Source: Anaerolineae bacterium (GTDB lineage Bacteria > Chloroflexota > Anaerolineae > CG2-30-64-16). From it: a stretch of 42,928 nucleotides of DNA. Below are positions 22,909 through 31,100 of this stretch, one piece after another. A program made the position numbers and the translations under genes. The notes below the pieces were generated by a model. It was given only the letters and a program-made list of their open reading frames with translations. It searched no databases and was not told the DNA's origin. Each line of letters starts with the position of its first letter. Within the stretch, counting starts at the first letter, position 1. The DNA lies in NCBI GenBank assembly GCA_026645775.1, contig JAPKMS010000154.1, positions 1 to 42,928 of the forward strand, read 5' to 3'.

Positions 22909-24018
22909 ATGAGTCAACCCGCTAGCCCCCAACCGCGCTATGGACGTGAGCGCGTGTGTCCCCACTGTGGGACACGAGTTGCTCAAAAAGCCAAGTCCTG
23001 CTTCTTCTGCGGTTCTCCGCTGGATGGCGAGCCGCGCCAGCGCCTGCGCGTGCCGTGGGCCGATTTTGTCCTGTTCGCCGTCATCGCGGCGGTGTTGGCG
23101 TTGTGGTGGCTGCGAGCCCCTGAAACGCCGGGCGTCCAGCAAATAGCATCCAGCAACCGCCAAGGCGACATCGCGGCCGAGCTGACCGCGGGGTCGCCCA
23201 CCGCCCAGCCGACCGTCATCCCGCCGACACCGACGCCGACGCCGACCGAAACGCCGCAGCCCACACCCACCATCCTGGCAGCCCCGCTCCGTCATGTCGT
23301 GAAATCCGGTGACACGGTAGCGGCGATCGCCCAAAAATACGGCTCCACCATCAAAGACATCATCCAGGCCAACGGCCTGGGTGCAGATGGCCGGCTGAGC
23401 GTCGGTCAGGCACTCATCATACCGTTGGCCGGCCCTACGGGCGGGCTGGGGCCCACGGCGACCCCTAGCGGCGGCTCCCTGGTTTACACCGTGCAATCCG
23501 GCGACACGATCAGCGACATTGCCTTGAAGTACGGCTCGCAGATCGACTGGATTCTGAACGCCAACAAGCTGAAGGCGACCGATTTTTTGCGGATCGGCCA
23601 ATCGCTGACGATCCCGCTTAGCCCCGCCACTCCCACTGTTGCCCCTACACCGGTTGTTGCGCTCGTCACGCCCACGGTTACGCCGACGCCCGAACGCGCC
23701 CTGGCCGCGCCGAGCCTGTTGGCGCCGGCGAGCGCAGCCGTGCTCTCCGGGCAGGCGGTGGTTTTGTTGACCTGGACGTCAGTGGGGACGCTGGAGGAAA
23801 CCGAGTTCTACGTGGTGACGCTGCGCCGCGCCGATCGCGAGCTACCGGTTGCGACGTTCTGGACCAAAGGCACGACCTGGCGTCTGCAGACTCAATACCG
23901 GGGGGACGCGACCGGCATCGAGTATGCCTGGAGCGTGCAGGTGCACGCCGGGTCCGCCGAGCAGCCCGGCAAGACAATGAGCCCGCCGAGCGAAACGCGC
24001 CGTTTCACCTGGAAGTAA
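22909..24018 (+). CDS. Zinc-ribbon, membrane-anchored double-LysM protein
   Basis: A 369-residue protein. A cytoplasmic zinc ribbon with two CxxC pairs ('CPHCGTRVAQKAKSCFFCG', about 20-38) is followed by one membrane helix ('FVLFAVIAAVLALWWL'), a Thr/Pro-rich linker, two LysM domains (about 128-172 'VVKSGDTVAAIAQKYG'; about 192-236 'VQSGDTISDIALKYG'), a second linker and a beta-rich C-terminal domain. LysM domains bind peptidoglycan or other GlcNAc polymers, so the protein probably links the membrane to the wall. The stop overlaps the convergent methyltransferase gene by 14 nt. The zinc ribbon facing the cytoplasm is shared by many Chloroflexota membrane proteins; its partner is unknown. Confidence 0.88.
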   Translation: MSQPASPQPRYGRERVCPHCGTRVAQKAKSCFFCGSPLDGEPRQRLRVPWADFVLFAVIAAVLALWWLRAPETPGVQQIASSNRQGDIAAELTAGSPTAQPTVIPPTPTPTPTETPQPTPTILAAPLRHVVKSGDTVAAIAQKYGSTIKDIIQANGLGADGRLSVGQALIIPLAGPTGGLGPTATPSGGSLVYTVQSGDTISDIALKYGSQIDWILNANKLKATDFLRIGQSLTIPLSPATPTVAPTPVVALVTPTVTPTPERALAAPSLLAPASAAVLSGQAVVLLTWTSVGTLEETEFYVVTLRRADRELPVATFWTKGTTWRLQTQYRGDATGIEYAWSVQVHAGSAEQPGKTMSPPSETRRFTWK

Positions 24019-24739
24019 ACACCCCATACAGGTTGAGATCCCCTTCGTGCCCATCAGCAACGAACGTGGCTGACGTGACGAGCCCTGCCTCATTTGCCAG
24101 TGCGCCCAACTCCTCCCGGTCGATGGTCGCGCAATAGCGCTTGCCGGCCGCGCCCGCGCCCCAGGAGAGCAAGCAGTCGCCCGGTTCTAGATCGTTCTCG
24201 TCGAACCCGGCTGCCTGCCAGGGCAGCACCCGGCCGCGCAGGCGCAGGGAGCCCATAAACTGCCAGGTGGACAGCACCAACACAGCACCGGCGCCGAGCA
24301 GCGCAGCGCATTGGGCCAGGAAACGCACCCGTTGGTCGCGGCCGGGGATGTGATGCAGCACGGCCAGGCAGGCGATGGCATCAGGCGCGAAACCGGCCGC
24401 TGCCCCGCACCAGTTGGGGCTGAGCAAATCCGCCTCCACGAACGCGGTCGCCGAGACGTCCTCGCGCTCGGCCTGCAGCCGTTCCTGCGCCGCGGCCAAC
24501 AAACCGCGGCTGCTATCCAGGCCCAAGTAGCGGCCCCTCCAGCCCTGCGTCCTCAGAAACGCCAACAGCCGACCGTTGCCGCAGCCCAAGTCCAGCACGT
24601 TGGCTGCCGGGGCAAGATAGGGTAGAATGCGACTGAAGCTGAGGGGCCAGCCGGCGCGCGTGCGATCGAAATCCTCAGCGAAACTGGCATAAAATTCACG
24701 GTTCAGCGCGGCCAGGGCCGCGCAAGTTTCGGTCTTCAT
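24005..24739 (-). CDS. Class I SAM-dependent methyltransferase
   Basis: A 244-residue methyltransferase starting at the ATG at 24739; the track start at 24823 lies inside the divergent gene. Motif I for S-adenosylmethionine is 'NVLDLGCGNGRLLAFL'; then come 'YLGLDSSRGLLAAAQERL', 'FVEADLLSP' and 'DAIACLAVLHHIPG', the usual class I order. The N-terminal 'ALAALNREFYASFAEDFDRTRAGWPLSFSRILPYL' resembles tRNA-modifying Trm9/ALKBH8-like methyltransferases. That is notable because the divergent neighbour is Elp3, which makes the precursor (cm5U) methylated by Trm9 in eukaryotes. A joint role in wobble-uridine modification is a reasonable inference. Its start codon overlaps that of elp3 in the sequence CATG. 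Confidence 0.85.
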   Translation of the reverse strand: MKTETCAALAALNREFYASFAEDFDRTRAGWPLSFSRILPYLAPAANVLDLGCGNGRLLAFLRTQGWRGRYLGLDSSRGLLAAAQERLQAEREDVSATAFVEADLLSPNWCGAAAGFAPDAIACLAVLHHIPGRDQRVRFLAQCAALLGAGAVLVLSTWQFMGSLRLRGRVLPWQAAGFDENDLEPGDCLLSWGAGAAGKRYCATIDREELGALANEAGLVTSATFVADGHEGDLNLYGVFTSR

Positions 24740-26525
24740 GACAAACGCACACTCTGAACAGGATCGCGGCGCCGCAGGCTCGGCGGTGCGACAGACAACG
24801 CCATCGCCCGACAATCGGCGCACATGGCAGCCGCGCGGGCGGGACTTCGACGCGTTCCGCTATCGCGAGACGCTGCTCGCCATCTTCGCCGCGGTGCAGC
24901 GCGCCCCCCAGTGGGATGACGACGCCCTGCTGCGCATCTTAGCACAGCACCCGCGCGAGGGCAAAGGGTCAACGGCGCAGCCCGAAGGCGGATTCTTTTC
25001 CAAAATCGAGCTGGTGACTGCGTATCAGCAGTTGACGGCAGCAGGCGAGCTGCCCGCCGACCGCACCTTGCTGCGGCGTCTGCAAATGAAGCCCATCCGC
25101 ACATCCTCCGGCGTGGCGCCGGTCACCGTGCTGACCCAGCCGGCGGGATGTCCGGGCCGTTGCATCTTCTGCCCCGACGCCGAGGGAATGCCCAAAAGCT
25201 ACCTCCCCAACGAACCGGGGGCGCGCCGTGCAGCGCAATGCGACTTCGACCCCTATCTGCAGGTGCGCACGCGCCTGGCGGCCTTCGAAGCGATGGGGCA
25301 CACGGCTCACAAGGTTGAGCTGCTGATCTTGGGTGGCACCTGGAGCGCGTACGGGCAGACATACCGGGAGTGGTTCGTGCAACGCTGCCTGGACGCCCTA
25401 AACTGGCAGCCAGAGTCGGGGACGGCCGCAGAGGATGCACCCTCTGCGTCGCTGGAGGAGGCCCAGGCCCGCAACGAAACCGCGCCCTGCCGCAACGTGG
25501 GCCTGGTCGTCGAGACCCGCCCCGATTGGGTGACGCCCGCCGAGATCGTCCACATGCGCCGGCTGGGCGTCACCAAGGTGCAGCTCGGCGTGCAAAGCCT
25601 GGATGACCGCATCCTGGCGTTGAACCAGCGCGGACATGACGTGGCCGCCGTGCGCAGCGCCGTGCAGATGTTGCGGGCGGCCGGCTTCAAGCTGCATCTG
25701 CATTGGATGCCCAACCTGCTCGGCGCGACGCCGGCATCGGATCGGGAAGATTTCGCCCGGTTGTGGTCCGATCCCGCGCTGCGGCCCGATGAGCTGAAGA
25801 TCTACCCGTGCTCCATCATCGAGGGCACCGAGCTCTACCGCCTGTGGCAGGCGGGGCAGTTCCGCCCCTACACCGACGCTGAGCTGATCGCGCTCGTCGC
25901 CGACTGCAAGGCCACCATTCCGCCCTACTGCCGCGTGAACCGGGTCTTCCGGGATATTCCCGCCGATGACATCGTGGCCGGCAGCAAACGCTCCAACCTG
26001 CGGCAGTGTGTGTTGGAATACATGGCGACGCACGGACAACAGTGTCGGTGCATCCGCTGCCGGGAAGTGCGGGAAACGATTGTCCGCGAAGATGCGCTGC
26101 GGTTGACGGCTCATGTTTACGACACGGGGGCAAGCCAGGAGCAGTTCTTGAGCTATGAGACGACCGAGGGGCGGCTTGCCGGCTTCTTGCGGTTGTCACT
26201 GCCCACAATGCGACCGGGGCAGCCAACTTGGGATGCTGGCTCACCTCCAGAACTCACAGCCATCTGGGATAATATCCCCGAGATTGCCGGCGCGGCCATG
26301 ATTCGCGAAGTGCACGTGTATGGCCCGGCACTGGGCATCGGTTCCAGCAATGCCGGCGAGGCGCAGCACCTCGGACTCGGCCGGCGCTTGATCGCAGAGG
26401 CCGGTGTACGGGCCCGCCAGGCAGGCTTTGAACGCATGGCAGTCATTTCAGCCATCGGCACCCGGCGCTACTATGAAAGACTGGGGTTCGAGCGCGGCGC
26501 CCTTTACATGACGATCAAGACTTGA
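24738..26525 (+). CDS. elp3: Elp3-like radical SAM/GNAT tRNA wobble-uridine modification enzyme
   Basis: A 595-residue Elp3 homologue. An N-terminal helical part (about 38-110) leads to 'KPIRTSSGVAPVTVLTQP' and the radical SAM cluster motif 'CPGRCIFCP' (about 138-146). The core continues with 'VELLILGGTWSAYG', 'NVGLVVETRPDWV' and 'KVQLGVQSLDD'. The C-terminal acetyltransferase domain has the acetyl-CoA loop 'HLGLGRRLIAEAG' and ends 'YYERLGFERGALYM'. Elp3 makes carboxymethyl-uridine at tRNA position 34; single-subunit versions occur in archaea and a minority of bacteria, including Chloroflexota. The ATG overlaps the divergent methyltransferase ATG by two bases; a GTG at 24786 is an alternative start. 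No clear ribosome site. Confidence 0.92.
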   Translation: MTNAHSEQDRGAAGSAVRQTTPSPDNRRTWQPRGRDFDAFRYRETLLAIFAAVQRAPQWDDDALLRILAQHPREGKGSTAQPEGGFFSKIELVTAYQQLTAAGELPADRTLLRRLQMKPIRTSSGVAPVTVLTQPAGCPGRCIFCPDAEGMPKSYLPNEPGARRAAQCDFDPYLQVRTRLAAFEAMGHTAHKVELLILGGTWSAYGQTYREWFVQRCLDALNWQPESGTAAEDAPSASLEEAQARNETAPCRNVGLVVETRPDWVTPAEIVHMRRLGVTKVQLGVQSLDDRILALNQRGHDVAAVRSAVQMLRAAGFKLHLHWMPNLLGATPASDREDFARLWSDPALRPDELKIYPCSIIEGTELYRLWQAGQFRPYTDAELIALVADCKATIPPYCRVNRVFRDIPADDIVAGSKRSNLRQCVLEYMATHGQQCRCIRCREVRETIVREDALRLTAHVYDTGASQEQFLSYETTEGRLAGFLRLSLPTMRPGQPTWDAGSPPELTAIWDNIPEIAGAAMIREVHVYGPALGIGSSNAGEAQHLGLGRRLIAEAGVRARQAGFERMAVISAIGTRRYYERLGFERGALYMTIKT

Positions 26526-26698
26526 TCGGTGCAAACAACCCCGCGCGCAGGGCGATTTCATTGTGAGCGGCCGTTCCGTGTCCAGCAACAAAGGCCACCC
26601 GGTCGCCCTATGGCGACCACTTCGAGCAGGTGTCAACTGCCGGCCGAGGTCGTTGGCTGCAACATGACTTCGCCCTGACCCCCGCGCCGCGCGCGGCC

Positions 26699-26727
26699 TT
26701 GTCGGAAGCGCGACTAAGTGCTATACT
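26699..26727 (+). promoter_or_regulatory. Sigma-70 promoter of the YtxH-selenoprotein operon
   Basis: TTGTCG (26699-26704), 17 nt, TATACT (26722-26727). It gives a leader of about 50 nt before the ATG at 26785. Confidence 0.65.
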
Positions 26728-26784
26728 TGTGACTCATTCTGTACCGGGCCTTGTCCCTTGACAAGGCGTCAAGAAGGAGACAAC

Positions 26785-27009
26785 ATGGGCAAAGTATTCC
26801 GTTTTCTGGGGGGCCTGTTGCTGGGCGCGGTCGCCGGCGCCGGGGCAGTTCTGCTGCTCACACCGCAGTCCGGGGAGGACTTACAGGCCAGTGTGCGCCA
26901 GCACCTGAACGCGGTCATGGAAGATGGCCGCCGCGCTGCGGACGAGCGGCGGGCCGAGCTTGAGGCCCAATTCGCGCAAGCCAAACAGGTCACCAAGACC
27001 GCTCGCTGA
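26785..27009 (+). CDS. Small YtxH-like membrane protein
   Basis: A 74-residue protein from the ATG at 26785, preceded by AAGGAG; the track start at 26758 lacks a site. One glycine-rich membrane helix ('FLGGLLLGAVAGAGAVLLLTP') is followed by an amphipathic, charged helical tail ('DERRAELEAQFAQAKQ'). This is the shape and signature of YtxH-domain proteins, which are often stress-associated and of unknown biochemistry. It is the first gene after the promoter and lies about 40 nt before the selenoprotein gene, so it is probably cotranscribed with the two redox selenoproteins. Confidence 0.8.
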   Translation: MGKVFRFLGGLLLGAVAGAGAVLLLTPQSGEDLQASVRQHLNAVMEDGRRAADERRAELEAQFAQAKQVTKTAR

Positions 27010-27048
27010 TCGGCTACCGGACAACCTTCGGCGGACTGCGGAGGCATG

Positions 27049-27804
27049 ATGCTGACGCCACAACTGGAAAGAGCCCAACAAGCGATCCGCGGCCGCCATG
27101 CGCCGGGGTTCACCTGGATTCTTAACGAGACAGGCCCCTGGACACCGCTGCGAAAACCGTTGGCGCAAACCACTGTGGCGCTTGCCAGCACCTGCGGCCT
27201 ATATCGGGCTGACACGCAGCTCCCCTTTGGTGCTTGGAACGACTGGGGCGATCCTTCCTTCCGCGAAATCCACACCGACACACCGACGGAAAGGCTGCGT
27301 ATCGCCCACACCCATTACGAGCACACGCATGTGGCCGCCGATCCCGGCGTAGCGCTGCCGATCGAACATCTGCATCGGCTGGCGGCTGAGGGTATCATCG
27401 GCCAGCTCCACCCGTGGGCCTACAGCTTCCTGGGGTTTCTGCCCGAGGCCGGACAACTCCTGGCGGAGACCGCACCCCTGGTTGCCGAGCGGCTCCGCAC
27501 AGAGGGGGTGGAAGCCGCACTCCTCACCCCGTGCTGACTGGTGTGCCAGCAGTCCGTTGGACTGATTGCACGGGTGTTTGAGGAGCACGGCCTGACGACA
27601 GTATGCCTGACGATGAACCGGGACATCGCCGAAAACGTCCGGGCGCCGCGGGCCCTGTGGGTGCACTTTCCGTACGGCGCGCCGCTGGGTCCGGCCCATC
27701 AGCCGGAGACGCAGCTCGCCGTCATCCGTGAGGCGTTGGCCCTCCTGGAGAGCGCGACCCAGCCGGGGACCATCGTCGAGGCGGCCACGGATTGGCCCGA
27801 ATGA
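27049..27804 (+). CDS. Selenoprotein: glycine/sarcosine/betaine reductase component B (GrdB)-like family, in-frame UGA = Sec
   Basis: Two track ORFs (27046-27537 and 27541-27804) are one gene read through TGA at 27535-27537. Translation gives 251 residues with selenocysteine at about 163. The first part has 'DPSFREIHTDTPTERLRIAHTHYEH' and 'ALPIEHLHRLAAEGIIGQLHPWAYSFLG'; the part after the UGA continues the same family with 'CQQSVGLIARVFEEHGL' and 'VHFPYGAPLG'. The redox motif is U-x-x-C (U-L-V-C), as in GrdB-like reductase-family proteins. A hairpin begins 12 nt after the UGA with its loop 18 nt away, as a bacterial SECIS requires. The ATG at 27049 lies 4 nt after GGAGG. Substrate unknown; other glycine-reductase subunits are absent here, so the role is probably a general redox one. 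Confidence 0.88.
27550..27564 (+). promoter_or_regulatory. Predicted bacterial SECIS hairpin of the GrdB-like gene
   Basis: CAGTCC-GTT-GGACTG: a perfect 6-bp stem with loop GTT. The loop starts 18 nt after the UGA, inside the 16-37 nt window known for bacterial SECIS, and has G first in the loop. Confidence 0.75.
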
Positions 27805-27826
27805 CCCTTGCCCAAGAGAGGGAAAG

Positions 27827-28081
27827 ATGAAAATCACCATCGAATTCTGCGTCGCTTGAAACTACACCCCAAGAGCCGCCAGTATGGCGGAGGCATTGGT
27901 TAACACGTTCAAGCCGCTGCTGGGCACACCGCATCCCATCCAGGAGCTCGTGCTCATCCCTTCCAGTGGGGGGCGGTATGAGGTAACCCTTGACGGGGAG
28001 GTGGTCTATTCCAAGGCGGCCACCCATCAACACACAACGAACGAGTATGTTATCGAGCAGGTTCGCAAACGCCTGAAATAG
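27827..28081 (+). CDS. Selenoprotein: SelW/Rdx-family (SelT/selW/selH) thioredoxin-like protein, in-frame UGA = Sec
   Basis: An 84-residue protein from the ATG at 27827, with AGAGGG 4 nt upstream. The track shows only a truncated ORF because it stops at TGA 27857-27859. Reading the UGA as selenocysteine gives 'KITIEFCVAUNYTPRA', the CxxU redox motif and following 'NYxPRA' that define the Rdx/SelW family. It is followed by 'GGRYEVTLDGEVVYSK', the conserved second half, and a C-terminal helix. Length and layout match SelW. These are small thioredoxin-fold proteins implicated in thiol redox. A hairpin CCGCC-AGTAT-GGCGG follows the UGA. The gene is 22 nt downstream of the GrdB-like selenoprotein. 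Confidence 0.93.
27876..27890 (+). promoter_or_regulatory. Predicted bacterial SECIS hairpin of the SelW-like gene
   Basis: CCGCC-AGTAT-GGCGG, a 5-bp GC stem. The loop starts 21 nt past the UGA with G at its second position, meeting the usual bacterial SECIS criteria. Confidence 0.75.
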
Positions 28082-28103
28082 CCGGGGCCAATACGCCAAC
28101 CGT

Positions 28104-29447
28104 ATGGATCTATCGCTGCTTTTCACGATCGCACTCATCTTTCTGGTCACCTTGATCGGCGCTTACGTGCGCTCCAGGGTCAAAGACCGTTGCCTCAAAT
28201 CCTTCGAGCGGCACCACGTCACGCTCGAAAAGACCGGGGGCAAACTGGTGTGGGGCGTCATGCGTCTGGAGCCGACCGGGCTGGAGTTTACCTACCTCGA
28301 CAGCGTACAAGATGAAAACCACATTGAGTCCACGTATCTGCTTTACGCCAGCGAGTACCCCGAAATCCAGGCGATCTATCGTTACGAGGACGGCCTCTCG
28401 GAATGGGGGCGCAAACAGCGAGCCAAAGACATCCAGCGCGCATTCCACCCCGGGCCATTTCGTCGGATGGGGCGCTGGGTTCGCAACTTCCTGATCACAG
28501 CCACTGATTCGCTGAACGAGGTCCTGGGGATGGTGGTAGGCCGCGTGCAGAAGACCGGCGCCCGCTATCTGACCGCTGAGGGCAGTGGCGCGCTCACCAA
28601 GCTGGGCGGCAAAGTGCTGGGGCAGGTGGGCAACATCTACGATCCGCTGCTGGAACGCTATATCGGCCATCGCGTCGTGATCGAGCTGACCGAAGACAAT
28701 GAGACCCACGAACACGTCGGCATCTTCAAGGAATACTCCGCCGATTTCATCGAGGTGCTCGACATCCAGTATCCGCAAGCCAAGGTCGTCCCCCTCAGCG
28801 CCAACACCGGTATTCAATCCCAGCAGTTATCGGCTACGCTGCACGAGGACCGTTTGCGCGTCACCAACCAGGATGCGTGGCCGATCCTCATCCGTTCGGT
28901 GCAAGGCGCTGAGACCGAAGAGTTGATCAACGCAGTTGTGGATACCGGTGAGACCATCGATTTGAATGTGAGGCAGCATGGCTCGGACAGGGTCCGCCTG
29001 AACATCCAAGTGGTGCGCGAGCTGGATCTGATCGTGCCGCGCTCCCGCTGCGTGGTGCGCCATCGGGCTGAGGCCAAGCCGCCTGCCGAACTGGCCGACG
29101 AAATCTTCGATCTCATTTTTGACCTGGGCACGGTGATCCGGGAGGATGAGATGACCCTGGCGCGCGAGAAACGCCTGCGCGAGGAGTTGGCCCGCAATCC
29201 CAAGGATGCCCTCGCTGCTGCGAACCTGGGCGGCCTGCTGCTTCAGCGGGACGCCGCGGTTGAGGCCGAAAAATGGCTCCGCCTCGCCCTGACCATGGAA
29301 TATTCATTGCCGGATGGCGGGCGCCGCGCCCGGATGCAGTTGCGCGAATTAACGCGCCGCACATCGGAGGACGGGGCGCACCGGGTGATCTTGCAAGAGA
29401 CGTCGATCCCCTCAGAACCCGCGGCCGATATCGGCCCGCAGATCTGA
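28104..29447 (+). CDS. Membrane-anchored protein of unknown function with TPR-like C-terminus
   Basis: A 447-residue protein. One N-terminal membrane helix ('LLFTIALIFLVTLIGAYV') is followed by a long, mixed soluble region whose fold I do not recognise. It has repeated beta-strand-like segments ('HRVVIELTEDNETHEHVGIFKE', 'YSADFIEVLDIQYP'). Near residues 355-400 there is a TPR-like helical pair ('NPKDALAAANLGGLLLQRDAAVEAEKWLRLAL'). The start at 28104 lies 22 nt after the SelW-like stop, so it is probably in the same transcript, although its ribosome site is weak. The soluble part should face the cytoplasm if the helix is an uncleaved signal anchor with N-out topology; this is uncertain. Confidence 0.7.
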   Translation: MDLSLLFTIALIFLVTLIGAYVRSRVKDRCLKSFERHHVTLEKTGGKLVWGVMRLEPTGLEFTYLDSVQDENHIESTYLLYASEYPEIQAIYRYEDGLSEWGRKQRAKDIQRAFHPGPFRRMGRWVRNFLITATDSLNEVLGMVVGRVQKTGARYLTAEGSGALTKLGGKVLGQVGNIYDPLLERYIGHRVVIELTEDNETHEHVGIFKEYSADFIEVLDIQYPQAKVVPLSANTGIQSQQLSATLHEDRLRVTNQDAWPILIRSVQGAETEELINAVVDTGETIDLNVRQHGSDRVRLNIQVVRELDLIVPRSRCVVRHRAEAKPPAELADEIFDLIFDLGTVIREDEMTLAREKRLREELARNPKDALAAANLGGLLLQRDAAVEAEKWLRLALTMEYSLPDGGRRARMQLRELTRRTSEDGAHRVILQETSIPSEPAADIGPQI

Positions 29448-29505
29448 ATGGTTGTTTGACGCGATGATGGGTGTACTTTCCCCATTCACAAAGGAGGGTC
29501 TGTTC

Positions 29506-30438
29506 ATGGCAAACGAAATTTGTTGCGTGTGCAATGCGCCCATCGAGGGCGCCGCCCGGGGAGCGGGCGGTCGTATCTTCTGCGAGCGGCATTACGCCAA
29601 GCTCTCACACAATCGCCAAGGGATGTGGGGCGCGTCCCTCGCGCTGATCGTGGGCCTGGCATTGTTTGTCCTCGCGATCTTCTTGCTGGCCCCTTCCCTG
29701 CGCGACACTTTGCACGGCGCCGGGCTGGTAGCGGCCGGGCTGGTGTTGGCCCTGGTGCCCGCTGCGATCTGGCTGCTCGTTTTCTACCTGCAAGACCGCG
29801 TCGAGCCTGAACCCAAGCAATATCTGATCGGCGTTTTCCTGCTCGGCGGGCTGTTGGCCAGCGGGGTGGGCCAGCCCTTGATCAATAATTTCTTTCGCGT
29901 CAACCAGTGGGCCGGCGACAACCTGATCCTCAAGCTCGTTGCTGGAATCTTCATCATTGGCGCCATTCAGGAGTTCTTGAAGTACGCGGCGGTGCGCCAC
30001 AGCGTGTTCAGCAGCCAGGAGTTCGATGAGCGCGTGGATGGCATCGTCTATGGGGCCGCGGCCGGTCTGGGCTATGCCACGCTGCTGAACCTCACCTACG
30101 TGATCAGCAACGGGGGCGTGGATCTGGGCATGGGCGCCATCCGCATTGCGGTGACGGCGCTCGCACACGCCAGTTTTGCCGGGGTCACCGGCTATTTCCT
30201 GGGCCGTGCAAAGTTCGAGAACCGCGGTCCGCTGTGGCTGCCCCTCGGCGTGTTGATCGCCGCGGTGCTGAACGGCATCGTCTCCACGGCCCTGGGCGAA
30301 ATCTCACGCTCCGGCCTGCGGGTGACGCCGCTCAACGGCTTGATCCTGGCCGCGGCCGTGGCCGCCATCACTTTCATCGTGCTGTTTGTCATCATCCAGC
30401 GCAACAACCGGGCGACGACACCCGCGGCCCAGGCATGA
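29506..30438 (+). CDS. PrsW-like intramembrane metalloprotease with N-terminal zinc-binding segment
   Basis: A 310-residue protein from the ATG at 29506 with a strong AAGGAGGG site; the track start 18 codons earlier is not needed. A cytoplasmic cysteine/histidine cluster ('CCVCNAP', 'IFCERHYAKL') probably binds zinc. It is followed by about eight membrane helices. The PrsW family features are 'QDRVEPEPKQYLIGVFLLG', 'IGAIQEFLKYAAVRH' (the usual EExxK appears as QExxK), 'ERVDGIVYGAAAGLGYA' and 'ALAHASFAGVTGYFLG'. PrsW cleaves anti-sigma factors in Bacillus. An ECF sigma/anti-sigma pair lies 4.4 kb away, which is suggestive but not evidence of a link. Confidence 0.85.
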   Translation: MANEICCVCNAPIEGAARGAGGRIFCERHYAKLSHNRQGMWGASLALIVGLALFVLAIFLLAPSLRDTLHGAGLVAAGLVLALVPAAIWLLVFYLQDRVEPEPKQYLIGVFLLGGLLASGVGQPLINNFFRVNQWAGDNLILKLVAGIFIIGAIQEFLKYAAVRHSVFSSQEFDERVDGIVYGAAAGLGYATLLNLTYVISNGGVDLGMGAIRIAVTALAHASFAGVTGYFLGRAKFENRGPLWLPLGVLIAAVLNGIVSTALGEISRSGLRVTPLNGLILAAAVAAITFIVLFVIIQRNNRATTPAAQA

Positions 30439-30472
30439 TGCCCGTCGCAGTCTTCGAGAAGGAGAACACTCC

Positions 30473-31090
30473 ATGAGCACCTTGGATACGACTGTGAACA
30501 CCGTGAAACGGCGCCTGCTGCGTGCCGAAGAACCCGAATGGATCGTGTGGCTGATGATCATCGCCATGCTGGCGATCGGACTGCTGACACGCGGCCTGGT
30601 CGAAAGCCGCACCGATCGCTTCAACGCTGACAACATCACGCTGCGCTATCCCGCGGCGTGGAGCAATCTGGGCATCGATAGCCCGTACGCGGTGCTGAAC
30701 GTAGGCGAGGGCCTGGAGGGCGGCCTGTTCCCCACCCGGGTGCGCGTGCTGAAAATGCCGGTGACCGACTTGAGCACCTCGGCCCAGACCCTGGGCGACC
30801 TGGCGCTGAAATGGAGCGACAAACAGGTTGAAGAGTTGGTCGCATATCGAGTGCTGAGCGTCCGGGCCGCTACGATCGGCAAACAGGATGCCATCAAGGT
30901 TGCCTACGCCTACGTCGCCGACCCGATCCTCGCGACCTCCAACAGCGTGCCCGTCGTGGCGCAGGCCGAGGATGTATTGATCCGCCAGGGCAGCGATGTA
31001 GTCATTGTCTCCTTTGCGGCTGACGCGACGGCCTATGAGCAGGCAACGCCCACCTGGACCCAGGTGCTGTCCACCTTGGATGTGAAGTAG
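30473..31090 (+). CDS. Single-pass membrane-anchored protein of unknown function
   Basis: A 205-residue protein starting at the ATG at 30473, with AAGGAG upstream. After about 23 charged residues one membrane helix ('WIVWLMIIAMLAIGLLT') anchors an extracytoplasmic domain. The domain begins 'NADNITLRYPAAWSNLG', a pattern seen in PsbP-like and related lipoprotein domains, and contains 'VLIRQGSDVVIVSFAADATAYEQATPTWTQVL', typical of such folds. It lies between a PrsW-like protease and a secreted serine protease, 10 nt before the latter, so it may act with it as anchor, inhibitor or substrate. No specific function can be read. Confidence 0.72.
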   Translation: MSTLDTTVNTVKRRLLRAEEPEWIVWLMIIAMLAIGLLTRGLVESRTDRFNADNITLRYPAAWSNLGIDSPYAVLNVGEGLEGGLFPTRVRVLKMPVTDLSTSAQTLGDLALKWSDKQVEELVAYRVLSVRAATIGKQDAIKVAYAYVADPILATSNSVPVVAQAEDVLIRQGSDVVIVSFAADATAYEQATPTWTQVLSTLDVK

Positions 31091-31100
31091 GGAGTGGGAG

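Noticed and set aside
27535-27859. Nonsense mutations or pseudogenes at the two in-frame TGAs
   Set aside because: Both UGAs sit at known selenocysteine positions of their families, both have a SECIS-like hairpin at the right distance, and the downstream reading stays family-like.
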